Positions 23,034-31,014 of a stretch of DNA of 64,000 bases are shown here, in pieces. Location: the NCBI GenBank assembly GCA_965247065.1, contig CBDFGN010000006.1:2728001-2792000 (forward strand). The letters run 5' to 3'. This DNA comes from CBDFGN01 sp965247065 (GTDB taxonomy: Bacteria; Bacteroidota; Bacteroidia; Cytophagales; Cyclobacteriaceae). Each line of letters starts with the position of its first letter. Position 1 is the first letter of the stretch. The translations under genes and the position numbers were made by a program. Below the pieces are notes generated by a model that saw nothing but the letters and a program-made list of their open reading frames with translations, was not told the DNA's origin and searched no databases.

Positions 23034-23248
23034 TCTTTCTCCTGACTTGGTTCAGGTATAGATGTTGGTAGGTCATTTTCAATAAAAAGGTTTAGCTCGT
23101 CTATGGCTTGCTTCCAGACAAAGTGTTCTGGATTTCCTTCGCTCTGGAGAGCCTGCATTCTTAAGAACCACATCTTCCGGAGATCCTCTATCACTGGAAT
23201 ATGGCTTTCAGAATAACTACTGCTATCAGCAGGATGAACACCAGCCAT
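23030..23248 (-). CDS. Small hypothetical phage protein
   Basis: A 72-residue acidic helical protein with no recognised domain; 4-base overlap with the nuclease gene. It starts 34 bases after the wHTH gene. Confidence 0.55.
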   Translation of the reverse strand: MAGVHPADSSSYSESHIPVIEDLRKMWFLRMQALQSEGNPEHFVWKQAIDELNLFIENDLPTSIPEPSQEKE

Positions 23249-23282
23249 TGTTCTAAGTCTTCAGGTTTCTCGGTGAAGGAGG

Positions 23283-23615
23283 TCATACAAAACCTATCTC
23301 TATTTGGTTAGCCTCATCCAGCCTTTCAAAGTGTGCGGACTGCTCTGCTATCTTAAAAGGATTGATTTTCCATTTTATGGCCTTGTTCCCGGCCCTGGTT
23401 CTTCCAATTAAATTTGCTGGCTCAATAAATCCCGCTTCGTGTAGTTCCTTGAATCTTCCGCTTATCTGATTAGGAAACACGCCTAGCTTGATAGCAATCT
23501 CCTCACAGGTCCTGGGTCCTTCTGATTCCGCCAGAGTGTCAACGACTCTCCTCTGAGCTTTTCTCAGGTCTTTGGAGACTTCTTTCCAGGCTTCAAGAGA
23601 TAGAGGGTGTATCAT
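23283..23615 (-). CDS. Winged helix-turn-helix protein
   Basis: Residues 15-80 of this 110-residue protein form a MarR/ArsR-like wHTH: AQRRVVDTLAESEGPRTCEE then IAIKLGVFPNQISGRFKEL is the recognition helix, with a wing ending in IKWKIN. It is coupled to the upstream gene by a 4-base overlap. Likely an early-gene transcription regulator. Confidence 0.72.
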   Translation of the reverse strand: MIHPLSLEAWKEVSKDLRKAQRRVVDTLAESEGPRTCEEIAIKLGVFPNQISGRFKELHEAGFIEPANLIGRTRAGNKAIKWKINPFKIAEQSAHFERLDEANQIEIGFV

Positions 23616-23959
23616 TGTACATCCCAGTTTGTATCCTCAGTGACCTCTTCGGCCTGATGGAAATTCAAGAGGCAAAAGTCAGCCGCTACCTGATCTACTT
23701 TTTTCGAGTCATCCCGCCAGTACTCGCCGACATCCCAATTTGAGTTTGCGAACTCTTCCAACTCGTCGTTATCAAATACCCAGTGGTAGGCTTTATTGAT
23801 TTGGTAGAAACGGATCTCGCAGTACATCTTGGCCATCCGTTCTGTGGAGTCTGTTATTCCCCAGTCGTGGTCTACTTCTATCCAGGTTTCAGGATGATTA
23901 AGAAGAGCTTCCAGGAGCTCCTTGGGAATGTAGGTTTGTTCTTGGGTTACTACTGTCAT
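23612..23959 (-). CDS. Hypothetical early phage protein
   Basis: The 115-residue acidic, Trp-rich protein (several Asp-Trp pairs, for example IEVDHDWGITDS and NSNWDVGEYW) has no recognised domain. Small acidic early phage proteins often mimic DNA or block host nucleases, but nothing here proves that. It overlaps the wHTH gene by 4 bases. Confidence 0.58.
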   Translation of the reverse strand: MTVVTQEQTYIPKELLEALLNHPETWIEVDHDWGITDSTERMAKMYCEIRFYQINKAYHWVFDNDELEEFANSNWDVGEYWRDDSKKVDQVAADFCLLNFHQAEEVTEDTNWDVQ

Positions 23960-23972
23960 GGGATTTAGGGTT

Positions 23973-24185
23973 TTAGTATCGGTTTAAGGATTTTATAATA
24001 GATTCGATGCGTTCTCGGAGTTCTCTAGTTGAAAACCAGACCAAGAATGCATAGATGAACATCACAAAAAACTCGGCGACCCCCCTATCTGTGTCAGTGT
24101 CCATCCATGAGATGAGGGGAAGCATTAGAACTGCCACTATCGCTGTCTCTTTTATGTTTCGCCAAGAGTTTTTGGACCATTTCAT
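23973..24185 (-). CDS. Small membrane protein
   Basis: From the ATG at 24185, which overlaps the preceding stop as ATGA, the product is 70 residues with two membrane segments: TAIVAVLMLPLISW and EFFVMFIYAFLVWF, and a basic amphipathic tail. Early phage genes of this type can exclude superinfecting phage. Function not known. Confidence 0.58.
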   Translation of the reverse strand: MKWSKNSWRNIKETAIVAVLMLPLISWMDTDTDRGVAEFFVMFIYAFLVWFSTRELRERIESIIKSLNRY

Positions 24186-24454
24186 CCGTTTATCGCTTTT
24201 TCTTCTAATTCCTGATTTGAACAAACCCTGTTCTGTAAAAGCCAGTCCTCTATCTCTGAACGCTTGAAGAAAACCTTACCCCCTAAAGGCTTGTAGTGAG
24301 GGATCTCGCCTTCAGCTACCAAATTGTACAGATGCCCTTTTGAAAATCCAGTGTACCCTGCTAGGTCCTGGTAGTTCCAGACTTCCTTATCTGTTAATGA
24401 GACTGCTTGAAGTCGGTCGATTTTGTTCTCCAGACGGTCTAGGATTTCTTGCAT
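24182..24454 (-). CDS. Excisionase-like HTH protein
   Basis: The 90-residue protein carries a MerR-like HTH_17 domain: NYQDLAGYTGFSKGHLYNLV (residues 27-46), then PHYKPLGGKVFFKRSEIEDW, the wing that binds DNA in excisionases and small phage regulators. It is the second gene in the leftward early operon. It may control integration/excision, although no integrase is visible. Confidence 0.82.
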   Translation of the reverse strand: MQEILDRLENKIDRLQAVSLTDKEVWNYQDLAGYTGFSKGHLYNLVAEGEIPHYKPLGGKVFFKRSEIEDWLLQNRVCSNQELEEKAING

Positions 24455-24482
24455 TTTATTACATGGGTTGGGTTGAGTGGAA

Positions 24483-24497
24483 TTACAACAGTTGTAA
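24483..24497. promoter_or_regulatory. Perfect 15-bp palindrome between the first two early genes
   Basis: TTACAACAGTTGTAA is a perfect inverted repeat in the gap between the two small DNA-binding genes. It shares the GTTGT/ACAAC half-site with the 24712-24726 site near the repressor gene, so it may be another operator for the same protein. Confidence 0.5.
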
Positions 24498-24504
24498 CAC
24501 TACT

Positions 24505-24696
24505 CTAAACCGTAACTTTCAGAGAAACTTGCTTGAGGGCCAGTTCGCAAAGTTCATTAATGGCCTTTTCGATTGATATGCGCTCTTTGTCTTTGTACCA
24601 TCTAAATGCTTGATAATCTTTTAGTTTACTATAGATAGAAGGCTCAAACCAAACCGTCGCAGAACTACCGGTTTTTATGGGTTTTGAATTGCTCAT
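24505..24696 (-). CDS. Small ribbon-helix-helix-like protein, first gene of the leftward early operon
   Basis: The 63-residue basic protein begins with a strand (SSATVWFEPSIYSKLKDY) followed by two helices, the layout of small RHH regulators. It lies opposite the repressor, so it is a Cro-position candidate, though it does not look like an HTH Cro. Assignment is by position and size. Confidence 0.58.
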   Translation of the reverse strand: MSNSKPIKTGSSATVWFEPSIYSKLKDYQAFRWYKDKERISIEKAINELCELALKQVSLKVTV

Positions 24697-24711
24697 TGTG
24701 TTTATTATCTT

Positions 24712-24726
24712 GTTGTAACTGACAAC
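24712..24726. promoter_or_regulatory. Operator-like inverted repeat GTTGT-N5-ACAAC
   Basis: A perfect inverted repeat of GTTGT around a 5-base spacer lies in the divergent region, close to the start of the leftward operon. The same half-site occurs in the palindrome at 24483-24497. Likely binding site for the phage repressor or the RHH-like protein. Confidence 0.5.
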
Positions 24727-24736
24727 ACAATACTAT

Positions 24737-24789
24737 AACACCTGTAAGAAAAAGTCAAGCTTTTGTAAAACTTTTTTCTAACAAGTGTT
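24737..24789. promoter_or_regulatory. Large imperfect palindrome before the repressor gene
   Basis: The arms AACACCTGTAAGAAAAAGT (24737-24755) and its partner at 24770-24789 are inverted repeats with two mismatches and one extra base, ending 9 bases before the repressor ATG. The size fits a repressor dimer-pair site that would control both the repressor and the leftward promoter. Confidence 0.55.
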
Positions 24790-24798
24790 TGGATTTAC

Positions 24799-25599
24799 AT
24801 GGATCAGTCTATTAATCAGAGGATTAAGGAACTCATTAAAAGAACTGCTGAGGGTAAGGTTGATAGGTTCGCAAAAATGATAGGGGTTTCCGGCACCACG
24901 ATTACCCACATCGTTGGTGATAGAAAATCAAAGCCTCACTATGAAACTCAAAGGAAAGTCCTCGAAAAGGATTTTGAGATTGATGGCCAGATGAAGCACG
25001 TGAATCCTACTTGGTGGCTGTTCGGTTATGGAGATATATTCATCTCAGCCTCACAGTCGAATAATGGAACGAATCTTATCACCGTTGACAACCAAGGTGA
25101 GGAGAATATAGTGCTAGTGGACACCAAGGCAGCAGCTTCTTATCCTTCAGCTTTTATGGAGCCTGAATACTTCGGAGACAAGCCCACCTTCAACCTTCCA
25201 GGATCCCGCTTCCAACAGGGCACTCACCGTGCTTTTGAAATCAAAGGAGACTCAATGATTCCAAGATTTAACAACGGGGACATTGTTATAGCTGAGCTAA
25301 TGCACGACTGGGTAACCGACATCAAAAATTACTTTGCGTATATAGTAGTACTTGGGGAGGATGTTCTTTGTAAAAGGATAGTAAACAGGATAAAGGACCG
25401 GGAGAGGTTGAGGCTCATATCGGATAATCCAACCATCGACGCTTGGGAGGAACCAGCCGAAAATATTCTCCAGATCTGGAGAATAAAAGCAAACATCACC
25501 TTTGATCTAAATCCGTACTTTGATATGCAGACATGGATGCAAACGTTGGAAAATCAGGTGCATGATTTGAGAGAAGAGGTACGAAAATTGAGGGAGTAA
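24799..25599 (+). CDS. CI-like phage repressor with S24 autocleavage domain
   Basis: The 266-residue protein has an N-terminal HTH (residues about 20-45, RFAKMIGVSGTTITHIVG) and a C-terminal S24/LexA-like domain: FEIKGDSMIPRFNNGD with catalytic Ser152, and CKRIV with catalytic Lys192. It would keep the lytic operon silent and be cleaved after DNA damage. The C-terminus ends in a coiled coil. It is divergent from the early operon across the operator region and has a 26-codon ORF fused at its stop. Confidence 0.92.
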   Translation: MDQSINQRIKELIKRTAEGKVDRFAKMIGVSGTTITHIVGDRKSKPHYETQRKVLEKDFEIDGQMKHVNPTWWLFGYGDIFISASQSNNGTNLITVDNQGEENIVLVDTKAAASYPSAFMEPEYFGDKPTFNLPGSRFQQGTHRAFEIKGDSMIPRFNNGDIVIAELMHDWVTDIKNYFAYIVVLGEDVLCKRIVNRIKDRERLRLISDNPTIDAWEEPAENILQIWRIKANITFDLNPYFDMQTWMQTLENQVHDLREEVRKLRE

Positions 25600-25679
25600 T
25601 GGAGTTGGCTATTCTCGTTGCGGCAATTTTCTTAGTCTGGTGGCTCTTCAGGAGCAAGCCTTCCAAGAAAGAGAAATGA
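25599..25679 (+). CDS. 26-residue membrane peptide coupled to the repressor
   Basis: Its ATG shares bases with the repressor stop (TAATG). The peptide is MELAILVAAIFLVWWLF followed by basic RSKPSKKEK: one membrane helix with a positive cytoplasmic end. A membrane peptide made with the lysogeny repressor could act in superinfection exclusion or as a toxin-like small protein; this is inference from position and shape. Confidence 0.45.
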   Translation: MELAILVAAIFLVWWLFRSKPSKKEK

Positions 25680-25729
25680 TGATGGTGGTGTCCAAAAGAA
25701 TCTTCTGCCAGTCCTTGATGGGTTTTATG

Positions 25730-26212
25730 TCAACCGCCATATATCCTGTTTAGTACATCGTCAATAGTTTTAGCCCCTTTCAAAATCGCCAAATCAACGT
25801 ACCCCTCTTTTTCTATATTTTCATGAAGCATACCGTCTCCAATCTTTAGAAATGAAATCATTTCTGCCCTAATAATATGGCTATCAACGGAAGACCGTTT
25901 TAGGCGTATTTTAACCCGTAATTTATCTGTCCCGTAAAATTGTTTCAACTCCAAATCTTGCTCTTTGTCTAAATAAACTCTGTGGCTGAACCCGTCTATG
26001 AGGATGTGTTTGTTGGGCGTAGTTATTGATTTTCCTCCAAGTTCAGAAAGGATACCATATATGGTTTTTTGTGTATAATAGTATTCAATGTCAAGGGTCC
26101 GCTTGAACTCTTTGATGGTTGCAATTTCTTGTTCTTCGTTATCATAGGCAGTTAAATAATACCTACCACCAATTATTTTTCTTAGCGTTATTAGCGTATT
26201 TTCTTTGCTCAA
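25730..26212 (-). CDS. Hypothetical protein, possible transposon passenger
   Basis: The 160-residue alpha/beta protein has no recognised domain. It follows the 82-residue gene after 8 bases, on the same strand as and downstream of the transposase remnant. It is AT-richer than the phage genes. It may belong to the transposon rather than the phage. Confidence 0.55.
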   Translation of the reverse strand: MSKENTLITLRKIIGGRYYLTAYDNEEQEIATIKEFKRTLDIEYYYTQKTIYGILSELGGKSITTPNKHILIDGFSHRVYLDKEQDLELKQFYGTDKLRVKIRLKRSSVDSHIIRAEMISFLKIGDGMLHENIEKEGYVDLAILKGAKTIDDVLNRIYGG

Positions 26213-26220
26213 TGTCTAGA

Positions 26221-26469
26221 TCATTCAATAGGTATTTGCTCAATATTCTTGTGAACCTCCTTAAATCTTTCCTCATAACTTGGCTCATCTGTATTGAATT
26301 TTAAGGCATAAGAACTACCAGTAACCTCGCTTAGAGTAATGTTTGCCCCTAAGTCTATATCTAAGGCACTATATAAGTCTGACAAAAGATCGGATAGTTC
26401 ATTGATCGAAATACCCCTTTCTTTGCTCAGAGCTTTCTTGTCGTCATTGATTCTCAATGAAAAGCTCAT
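26221..26469 (-). CDS. Small hypothetical protein coupled to transposase remnant
   Basis: The 82-residue acidic, helical protein starts in an ATGA overlap with the transposase stop (26469-26466). It could be an antitoxin-like or passenger protein paired with the 160-residue protein. No family recognised. Confidence 0.55.
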   Translation of the reverse strand: MSFSLRINDDKKALSKERGISINELSDLLSDLYSALDIDLGANITLSEVTGSSYALKFNTDEPSYEERFKEVHKNIEQIPIE

Positions 26470-26922
26470 CTTATCAATGTTTGATAGTCCAGCCTCCCAC
26501 TTGATTTACTAAGCATCAAATCAAATCTCGATCCCTCGGTCAGTTTGCGAGTATTGAAACGAAACGTAAATTCGTTCACATACTTTTCAAGGTGTTTGTC
26601 GCCAATGTGGTGATAAATTCCCATTATCCCTCTCTTTAATAATGCCCAGAAACTTTCAATGTTGTTTGTGTGCGCATCACCTAGCACATACTGACCAAAT
26701 CCGTGATTAACTACGTGGTTCCAGTGGCGAAATAATAGCGTCATTCACTCCAATATTTCCATTTAGAGCATACCAATACCTCCCATCAGCAATAAACTGA
26801 GGATACGTTGGAGTTGCGCCAATCAAGCTAAACCCTTCTTTAGATTCCGAGTATGTTCTTCTGGCATCCATAACTAAACAAATATAAGTATAATTATCTG
26901 GAAACCAGTCACTACTAAACCG
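26466..26922 (-). pseudogene. Degraded ISXO2/IS1595-like transposase
   Basis: The last 85 residues match the C-terminal end of ISXO2-like DDE transposases: VVNHGFGQYVLGDAHTNNIE, then SFWALLKRGIMGIYHH and EFTFRFNTR. Upstream, after a frame change near 26740, the same strand reads FSSDWFPDNYTYICLVMDAR and FIADGRYWYALN, which fits the region containing the second catalytic Asp; a TAG stop at 26923-26925 and the ssb start end it. The N-terminal third is missing. No inverted repeats were found. Confidence 0.65.
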
Positions 26923-26966
26923 CTACTCATTTCTTATAACTACCTGACAATCAAGTCTGTTGCAAT

Positions 26967-27314
26967 TTGAGAAACAAGGTCCAGCTTATTGGAAACCTTG
27001 GTAAAGACCCCGAAGTACGCAAGCTTGAAAGTGGCCGGAGCATGGCCTCTTTCTCTTTGGCGACTACCAGTAAATACCGGAATCAATCTGGTGATCTTAT
27101 TTCCGATACCCAATGGCACAACATCGTGGCGTGGGGCAAGAAGGCGGAACTTGTAGAGCAGTACTTAACCAAAGGCAAAGAAGTCGCCATTGAAGGTAAG
27201 TTGGTGCACAGGGCCTATGACGACAAGAATGGAGAAAAAAAGTACTTTACGGAAGTGGTTATGGACGAACTGGTCTTATTGGGCAGCAAAGCGAAAAGCA
27301 ACGGTTCGGAGTAG
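26967..27314 (+). CDS. ssb: Single-stranded DNA-binding protein with TTG start
   Basis: The 115-residue protein is a complete OB-fold SSB: NKVQLIGNLGKDPEVRKLES, TQWHNIVAWGKKAELVEQYL and GKEVAIEGKLVHRAYDDKNG are diagnostic. Bacteroidota carry such short forms without the acidic tail. It starts with TTG, with no in-frame ATG upstream, right where the transposase remnant ends, so the original start and promoter may have been replaced. Followed by a strong terminator. Probably the host gene rather than phage. Confidence 0.9.
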   Translation: MRNKVQLIGNLGKDPEVRKLESGRSMASFSLATTSKYRNQSGDLISDTQWHNIVAWGKKAELVEQYLTKGKEVAIEGKLVHRAYDDKNGEKKYFTEVVMDELVLLGSKAKSNGSE

Positions 27315-27337
27315 CACCTATTCCGGGCCAATTCTCT

Positions 27338-27363
27338 AGCCCCGGCTGGTCCGGGGCTCTTTT
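27338..27363 (+). terminator. Intrinsic terminator after ssb
   Basis: The stem AGCCCCGG / CCGGGGCT (8 perfect pairs, 5-base loop) is followed by CTTTT. It ends the ssb transcript. Confidence 0.85.
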
Positions 27364-27427
27364 CACCACAAGTCGTTCACCAAGGATTCATTGAGGAATC
27401 GTCCAAGCTTTGGGAACAGGTCCGGGT

Positions 27428-28238
27428 CTACGATTCAGAGCCCATGTAACCGCCGTTAGAGGGGGGAGCAAAGGCCCAGGTTAGGAATTGAGGTAAGGCC
27501 TCGGCCCAGGTCTTAAAATTGTGTTCACCTCCCTCAACTTCCAGGTATGTGATGTCGGATGGATCTTCATAACCCAGTTTCCTCAGTTCACCCATCAGGT
27601 CCAGTGTATCCTCAATTGAATCTATGATCCCGCTATCATTTCGATCGAATTTCTCATCCTTGGTCCCAGTCTGAAACCAAAATTTGAGCCCCTCCTTTTT
27701 GGAACTCTGACTGATCACCTGATGCATGATTCGATCCCTTGTGTCGTCATATCCCTTTTCATAGGCCTTGGATCGCCACCAAAAGGAGCCGGAAAAAAAT
27801 ACCAACCTTCCCAAATATCCGTGGATAATTCCAAGAAATGTCTAGAGCGGACAAGCCGCCTAGAGAAAATCCAGCGAATGTATAAGACGCCAATCCATTA
27901 TAGGTTCGGTAGTTTCTAGAAATGAACGGTAATGCCTCAGTTACTACGAAATTGGTATAGGCGCGAGCTTTGCCACCTCGCTTTTGGTAGTCTGGCTGCC
28001 CCGCGGTACCATATTCGCTTAACCGGTTTCCAGCATGTATACCCACGGCAATTACTTTGTTGATTCGGCCCTCCCGATACAGGGCATCCAAAGTTCCAAC
28101 CATATTAAGATCATTCATATCCTGCCCATCGTTCATCAGCAGGACCGGATAAATTTGTCTGGATCCCAAATAATCCGGCGGAAGGAATACATCTATCACC
28201 CGATACAACAAGGACAAGGACTGGGTCGGAGCAAGCAT
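27428..28238 (-). pseudogene. Esterase (Esterase D/Fes family), one frameshift
   Basis: Two overlapping frames together encode one alpha/beta-hydrolase of about 269 residues. The N-terminal half has LPPDYLGSRQIYPVLLMNDG and the nucleophile elbow TFAGFSLGGLSAL; the C-terminal half has SGSFWWRSKAYEKG, a feature of the Esterase D-like family, and the late EVEGGEHNFKTWAEALPQFL with the catalytic His. The frame breaks at a run of seven T (27793-27799) that would need six. Either a sequencing indel or a real disruption. Confidence 0.75.
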
Positions 28239-28370
28239 TGGAATGCTGGAATTTGAGTGAAAGCCCCTTGGCTAAATCACCGCGGCTTCCAAATCGCGAC
28301 TCATCTTAGGGCGTCGCTCTGAGAAAGGTTGATTAAGGGTAGCATCTGCATCGAGCGCCCTATTGATTGC

Positions 28371-29801
28371 TCACTTCACATACGTCTCCTCCCTCACGAT
28401 CTTGATCAATTGATCCTCTTGAAGGGGTTCATCAGGGGAAATATTGTTGACCAATGCGGTAAACGATTCCTCCCAGGCATTGCCGGTTCTTTCGCCAAGG
28501 TCCGCCAAGCTCTCTCCGTCTTGAGCCTCAACAATTCTAATTCTAAGGGAAGTGATAGACCCCCTTTCACCCTGACTCAAGGGTCGCAGACTGTAAGTGG
28601 CGTTCTCAATTAGACCCTGATATTGTTCGGTTCCATTCGCCAATAGCTTGTAATTGCGCCCATCCATCTTGAGCATGATTATGCTCAAGATTGTAGGTCC
28701 CCGCTTGGTGTATTCGCCAAAGGCGAGTAAATAGCCGCTCCAATGGTCGGTCTTGATAGGCCCGGATTCTAGTGGTTGAGTCCCTCGCTTAATAAGCTCG
28801 GCTTCAAGCTTTTCCCCAGTTTCAAGGGGGTCGAGATCCTGATCCTCAATTCCCAATAAAATAAACCCATCCCCATTCGCAGCAATACTGCCTACAATTG
28901 TCGGGGTGTTTACTGTTTTCCAATTCTTGGGAAATGTTAGCGATAGGTCCAATTCTGGATGCAGGAATTTATTCCGCTGAAAAACTCCTTTCGCCGGATC
29001 CGCATTGTAATGCAGACCCTCAAGATTTCCCAGAAACTCTCTTCGGCTACCAGCCACTGCATCCGCCGGTCCGACGGTTAGTGCAGAAGACAGCTTCTGG
29101 ATGTTTTCGATTCTTTTAGGTGTACTTGGATGTGAATCGAAAAAGCTGAAGCGAACTTGTTTATGGGTGAGTACCTCAATTTCAGCTTGCATCCGGCCAA
29201 GTATGGCGGCTAGTTCAAAAGGGTCATAGCCACTGATGGCGGCAAGACTCATTCCGTAATCATCGGCCTCAGACTCTTGTTTCCGGCTGTAATTGGCACT
29301 TAGTGCATCCCAAGGCGCGTTCAGAACACTCCCCAAGCCTTCACCTAACACCGAACCAACAATGTTTCCAGGGATTTTAATTATGGAGGAAAATACCCCC
29401 TTTTTTTTCCTTTGGTAGGCATGCCGCTGAGTAACATGGCTGATCTCATGACCAAGCACACCAGCCAACTCGGCTTCTGAATCCAGCAAAACCAGCAAGC
29501 CTCTTGAGACATAAACGAAACCTCCAGGTGCTGCAAACGCATTAGGCTCAAATTGATCCACTATCTGAAAACTGAACTCGGAGAATTCCGAATCGAGATT
29601 ACCCACCAGACGATCCCCCACGCGTGACACATAAGAGACAATCTTGGTCGTTGTATATAAACCTATGGAGGCCTCAACCTGCTGCGCTACCCTCTCCCCC
29701 ATTTTCCGATCATCCGCAGCTGCGGATTGAGCCCAACCCGCGGCCTGCGGGATAACAAAAAGAACTGTGATCAGGGAGCTTTTGAAATATCTCACTTTCA
29801 T
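28371..29801 (-). CDS. Secreted M48-family zinc metalloprotease
   Basis: This 476-residue protein has an N-terminal signal peptide (residues 1-25), the zinc motif HEISH at 118-122 and the third zinc ligand in ESEADDYGM. The pattern GGFVYVSRGLLVLLDSEAEL is characteristic of BepA/YfgC-like periplasmic M48 proteases. The last 100 residues contain a LysM-like domain found in this group. It would degrade misfolded outer-membrane or periplasmic proteins. Confidence 0.9.
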   Translation of the reverse strand: MKVRYFKSSLITVLFVIPQAAGWAQSAAADDRKMGERVAQQVEASIGLYTTTKIVSYVSRVGDRLVGNLDSEFSEFSFQIVDQFEPNAFAAPGGFVYVSRGLLVLLDSEAELAGVLGHEISHVTQRHAYQRKKKGVFSSIIKIPGNIVGSVLGEGLGSVLNAPWDALSANYSRKQESEADDYGMSLAAISGYDPFELAAILGRMQAEIEVLTHKQVRFSFFDSHPSTPKRIENIQKLSSALTVGPADAVAGSRREFLGNLEGLHYNADPAKGVFQRNKFLHPELDLSLTFPKNWKTVNTPTIVGSIAANGDGFILLGIEDQDLDPLETGEKLEAELIKRGTQPLESGPIKTDHWSGYLLAFGEYTKRGPTILSIIMLKMDGRNYKLLANGTEQYQGLIENATYSLRPLSQGERGSITSLRIRIVEAQDGESLADLGERTGNAWEESFTALVNNISPDEPLQEDQLIKIVREETYVK

Positions 29802-29807
29802 ATTGGA

Positions 29808-31012
29808 TTATTCTGGAGGCCGATCCGGAGGTGGCGCACTCGCGTGAAATTCCTTGAATATTCTTTCACTGTATTGATCCATGAGCTCTTTAATTCGATC
29901 CAGGTTGTCGGATTGGAGTATTAATCCAATGTGATAATCCTTCTTCATCCGCCACCATATCTCGGGATCTGTAAACGAGGATGTGTCAGGGTTCTTGTAG
30001 CGACTCAGGGAAACAACAATTCCTGCGTAGCGGCCGCTTACCGGGGGCAGATTGTATTCTTCACCCCGGGCCATCGCAGATTCCATTCTGGCCCATTCCT
30101 TCCATAGGTTCACTCCCGAAGAGGACTCCACCATCTCGGCAGTAGAGGATGTTTCAAGGAAAAAGAACTCCGCAGTTTCGTCGGACTTGATAAATTCAGA
30201 ATGACTAACGCCGTCCTGCATTCCAAAAGCCGTCAACAGCCGATGGTTTAGTTCTCTTAGAAGCCGGTCGTCTTCGGAGGCAAGTTCGACGGTATGAGAG
30301 CGAAAAATTCCCTCTTCATGTGCCACCTCCATTGGAGTATTCATGTACCTGGAAACTCTGGTAAAAATGGCCTTGCCGCCGCGTACAAGCAATCAACGTG
30401 GTAGACATCACCTGGGGCAAATCGCTCCATCAAGTAGTTATGACGTTCGTCTCCGAGTCTCGCAATAAGGGGCCATAGTTCCTCGGCCGACTGCACTTTA
30501 GTGATGCCTATCGCCGACGCGGCCGATCTTGGTTTCACTACCCAAGGGGGAGGAACACTTTCCGTATACCTGGTTATCTCCTGGTCATTGAAAAGCGCGG
30601 AGTAAGCCGGTGCAGGAATGTTGGCTTCTTGGGCTCTTATTCTCATACTTAGCTTGTCCCGAAAATATCTCCCGGTGGTTTGCCCCATCCCAGGAATGCG
30701 GAAGTGCTCACGAAGAAAGGTCGCCTTTTCCACGTCGAAATCGTCGAGGGCTACAATTCGGTCTATTTTTCTGGATCGCATCAAATCAGCTAGACCCGAT
30801 ACCAAATCCTGCTGCTGCCATTTGCCCGATTTATCGATAGGCATGTAAAACACATCGTCAACGCTGTCCCAGGGCCAATCAGCGTCCTTTAGATTGTCCG
30901 CGGTAAGCAGAATTACCACATTACCCTCACCCTTGGAGGCGCTTAAGAAAGCTTGTCCCTTGAGGTATGAACAGATGCACAAAAAGGTCCTGGGCTCTGA
31001 CGAAGGGGACAT
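29808..31012 (-). pseudogene. ATP-grasp domain protein, one frameshift
   Basis: Two frames join into about 401 residues. The first has PPPWVVKPRSAASAIGITKV and ERFAPGDVYHVDCL, the ATP-grasp core; the second continues VRGGKAIFTRVSRYM and HSEFIKSDETAEFFFLETSS, the metal-binding end. The break is near 30386-30392, where one base appears to be missing. The family forms amide or thioester bonds using ATP; the substrate is unknown. Starts 2 bases after the aminopeptidase stop. Confidence 0.72.
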
Positions 31013-31014
31013 AA

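Larger units (their letters stand above)
1..25680. mobile_element. Partial prophage of a tailed phage (left end outside the window)
   Basis: A continuous block of overlapping genes on the minus strand runs from an operator region near 24.7 kb down to position 5, opposite a CI-like repressor on the plus strand. It contains RecT, NinB-like and DUF1376 early genes, small and large terminase, tape measure, ClpP-type prohead protease and major capsid protein. Many genes overlap by 4 bases (ATGA), as in phage operons. No integrase, portal or lysozyme is seen here, so the element continues left of position 1 or has been damaged at its right end, where transposase remnants lie. The right boundary near 25.7 kb is a guess from gene content; attachment sites were not identified. 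Confidence 0.93.
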
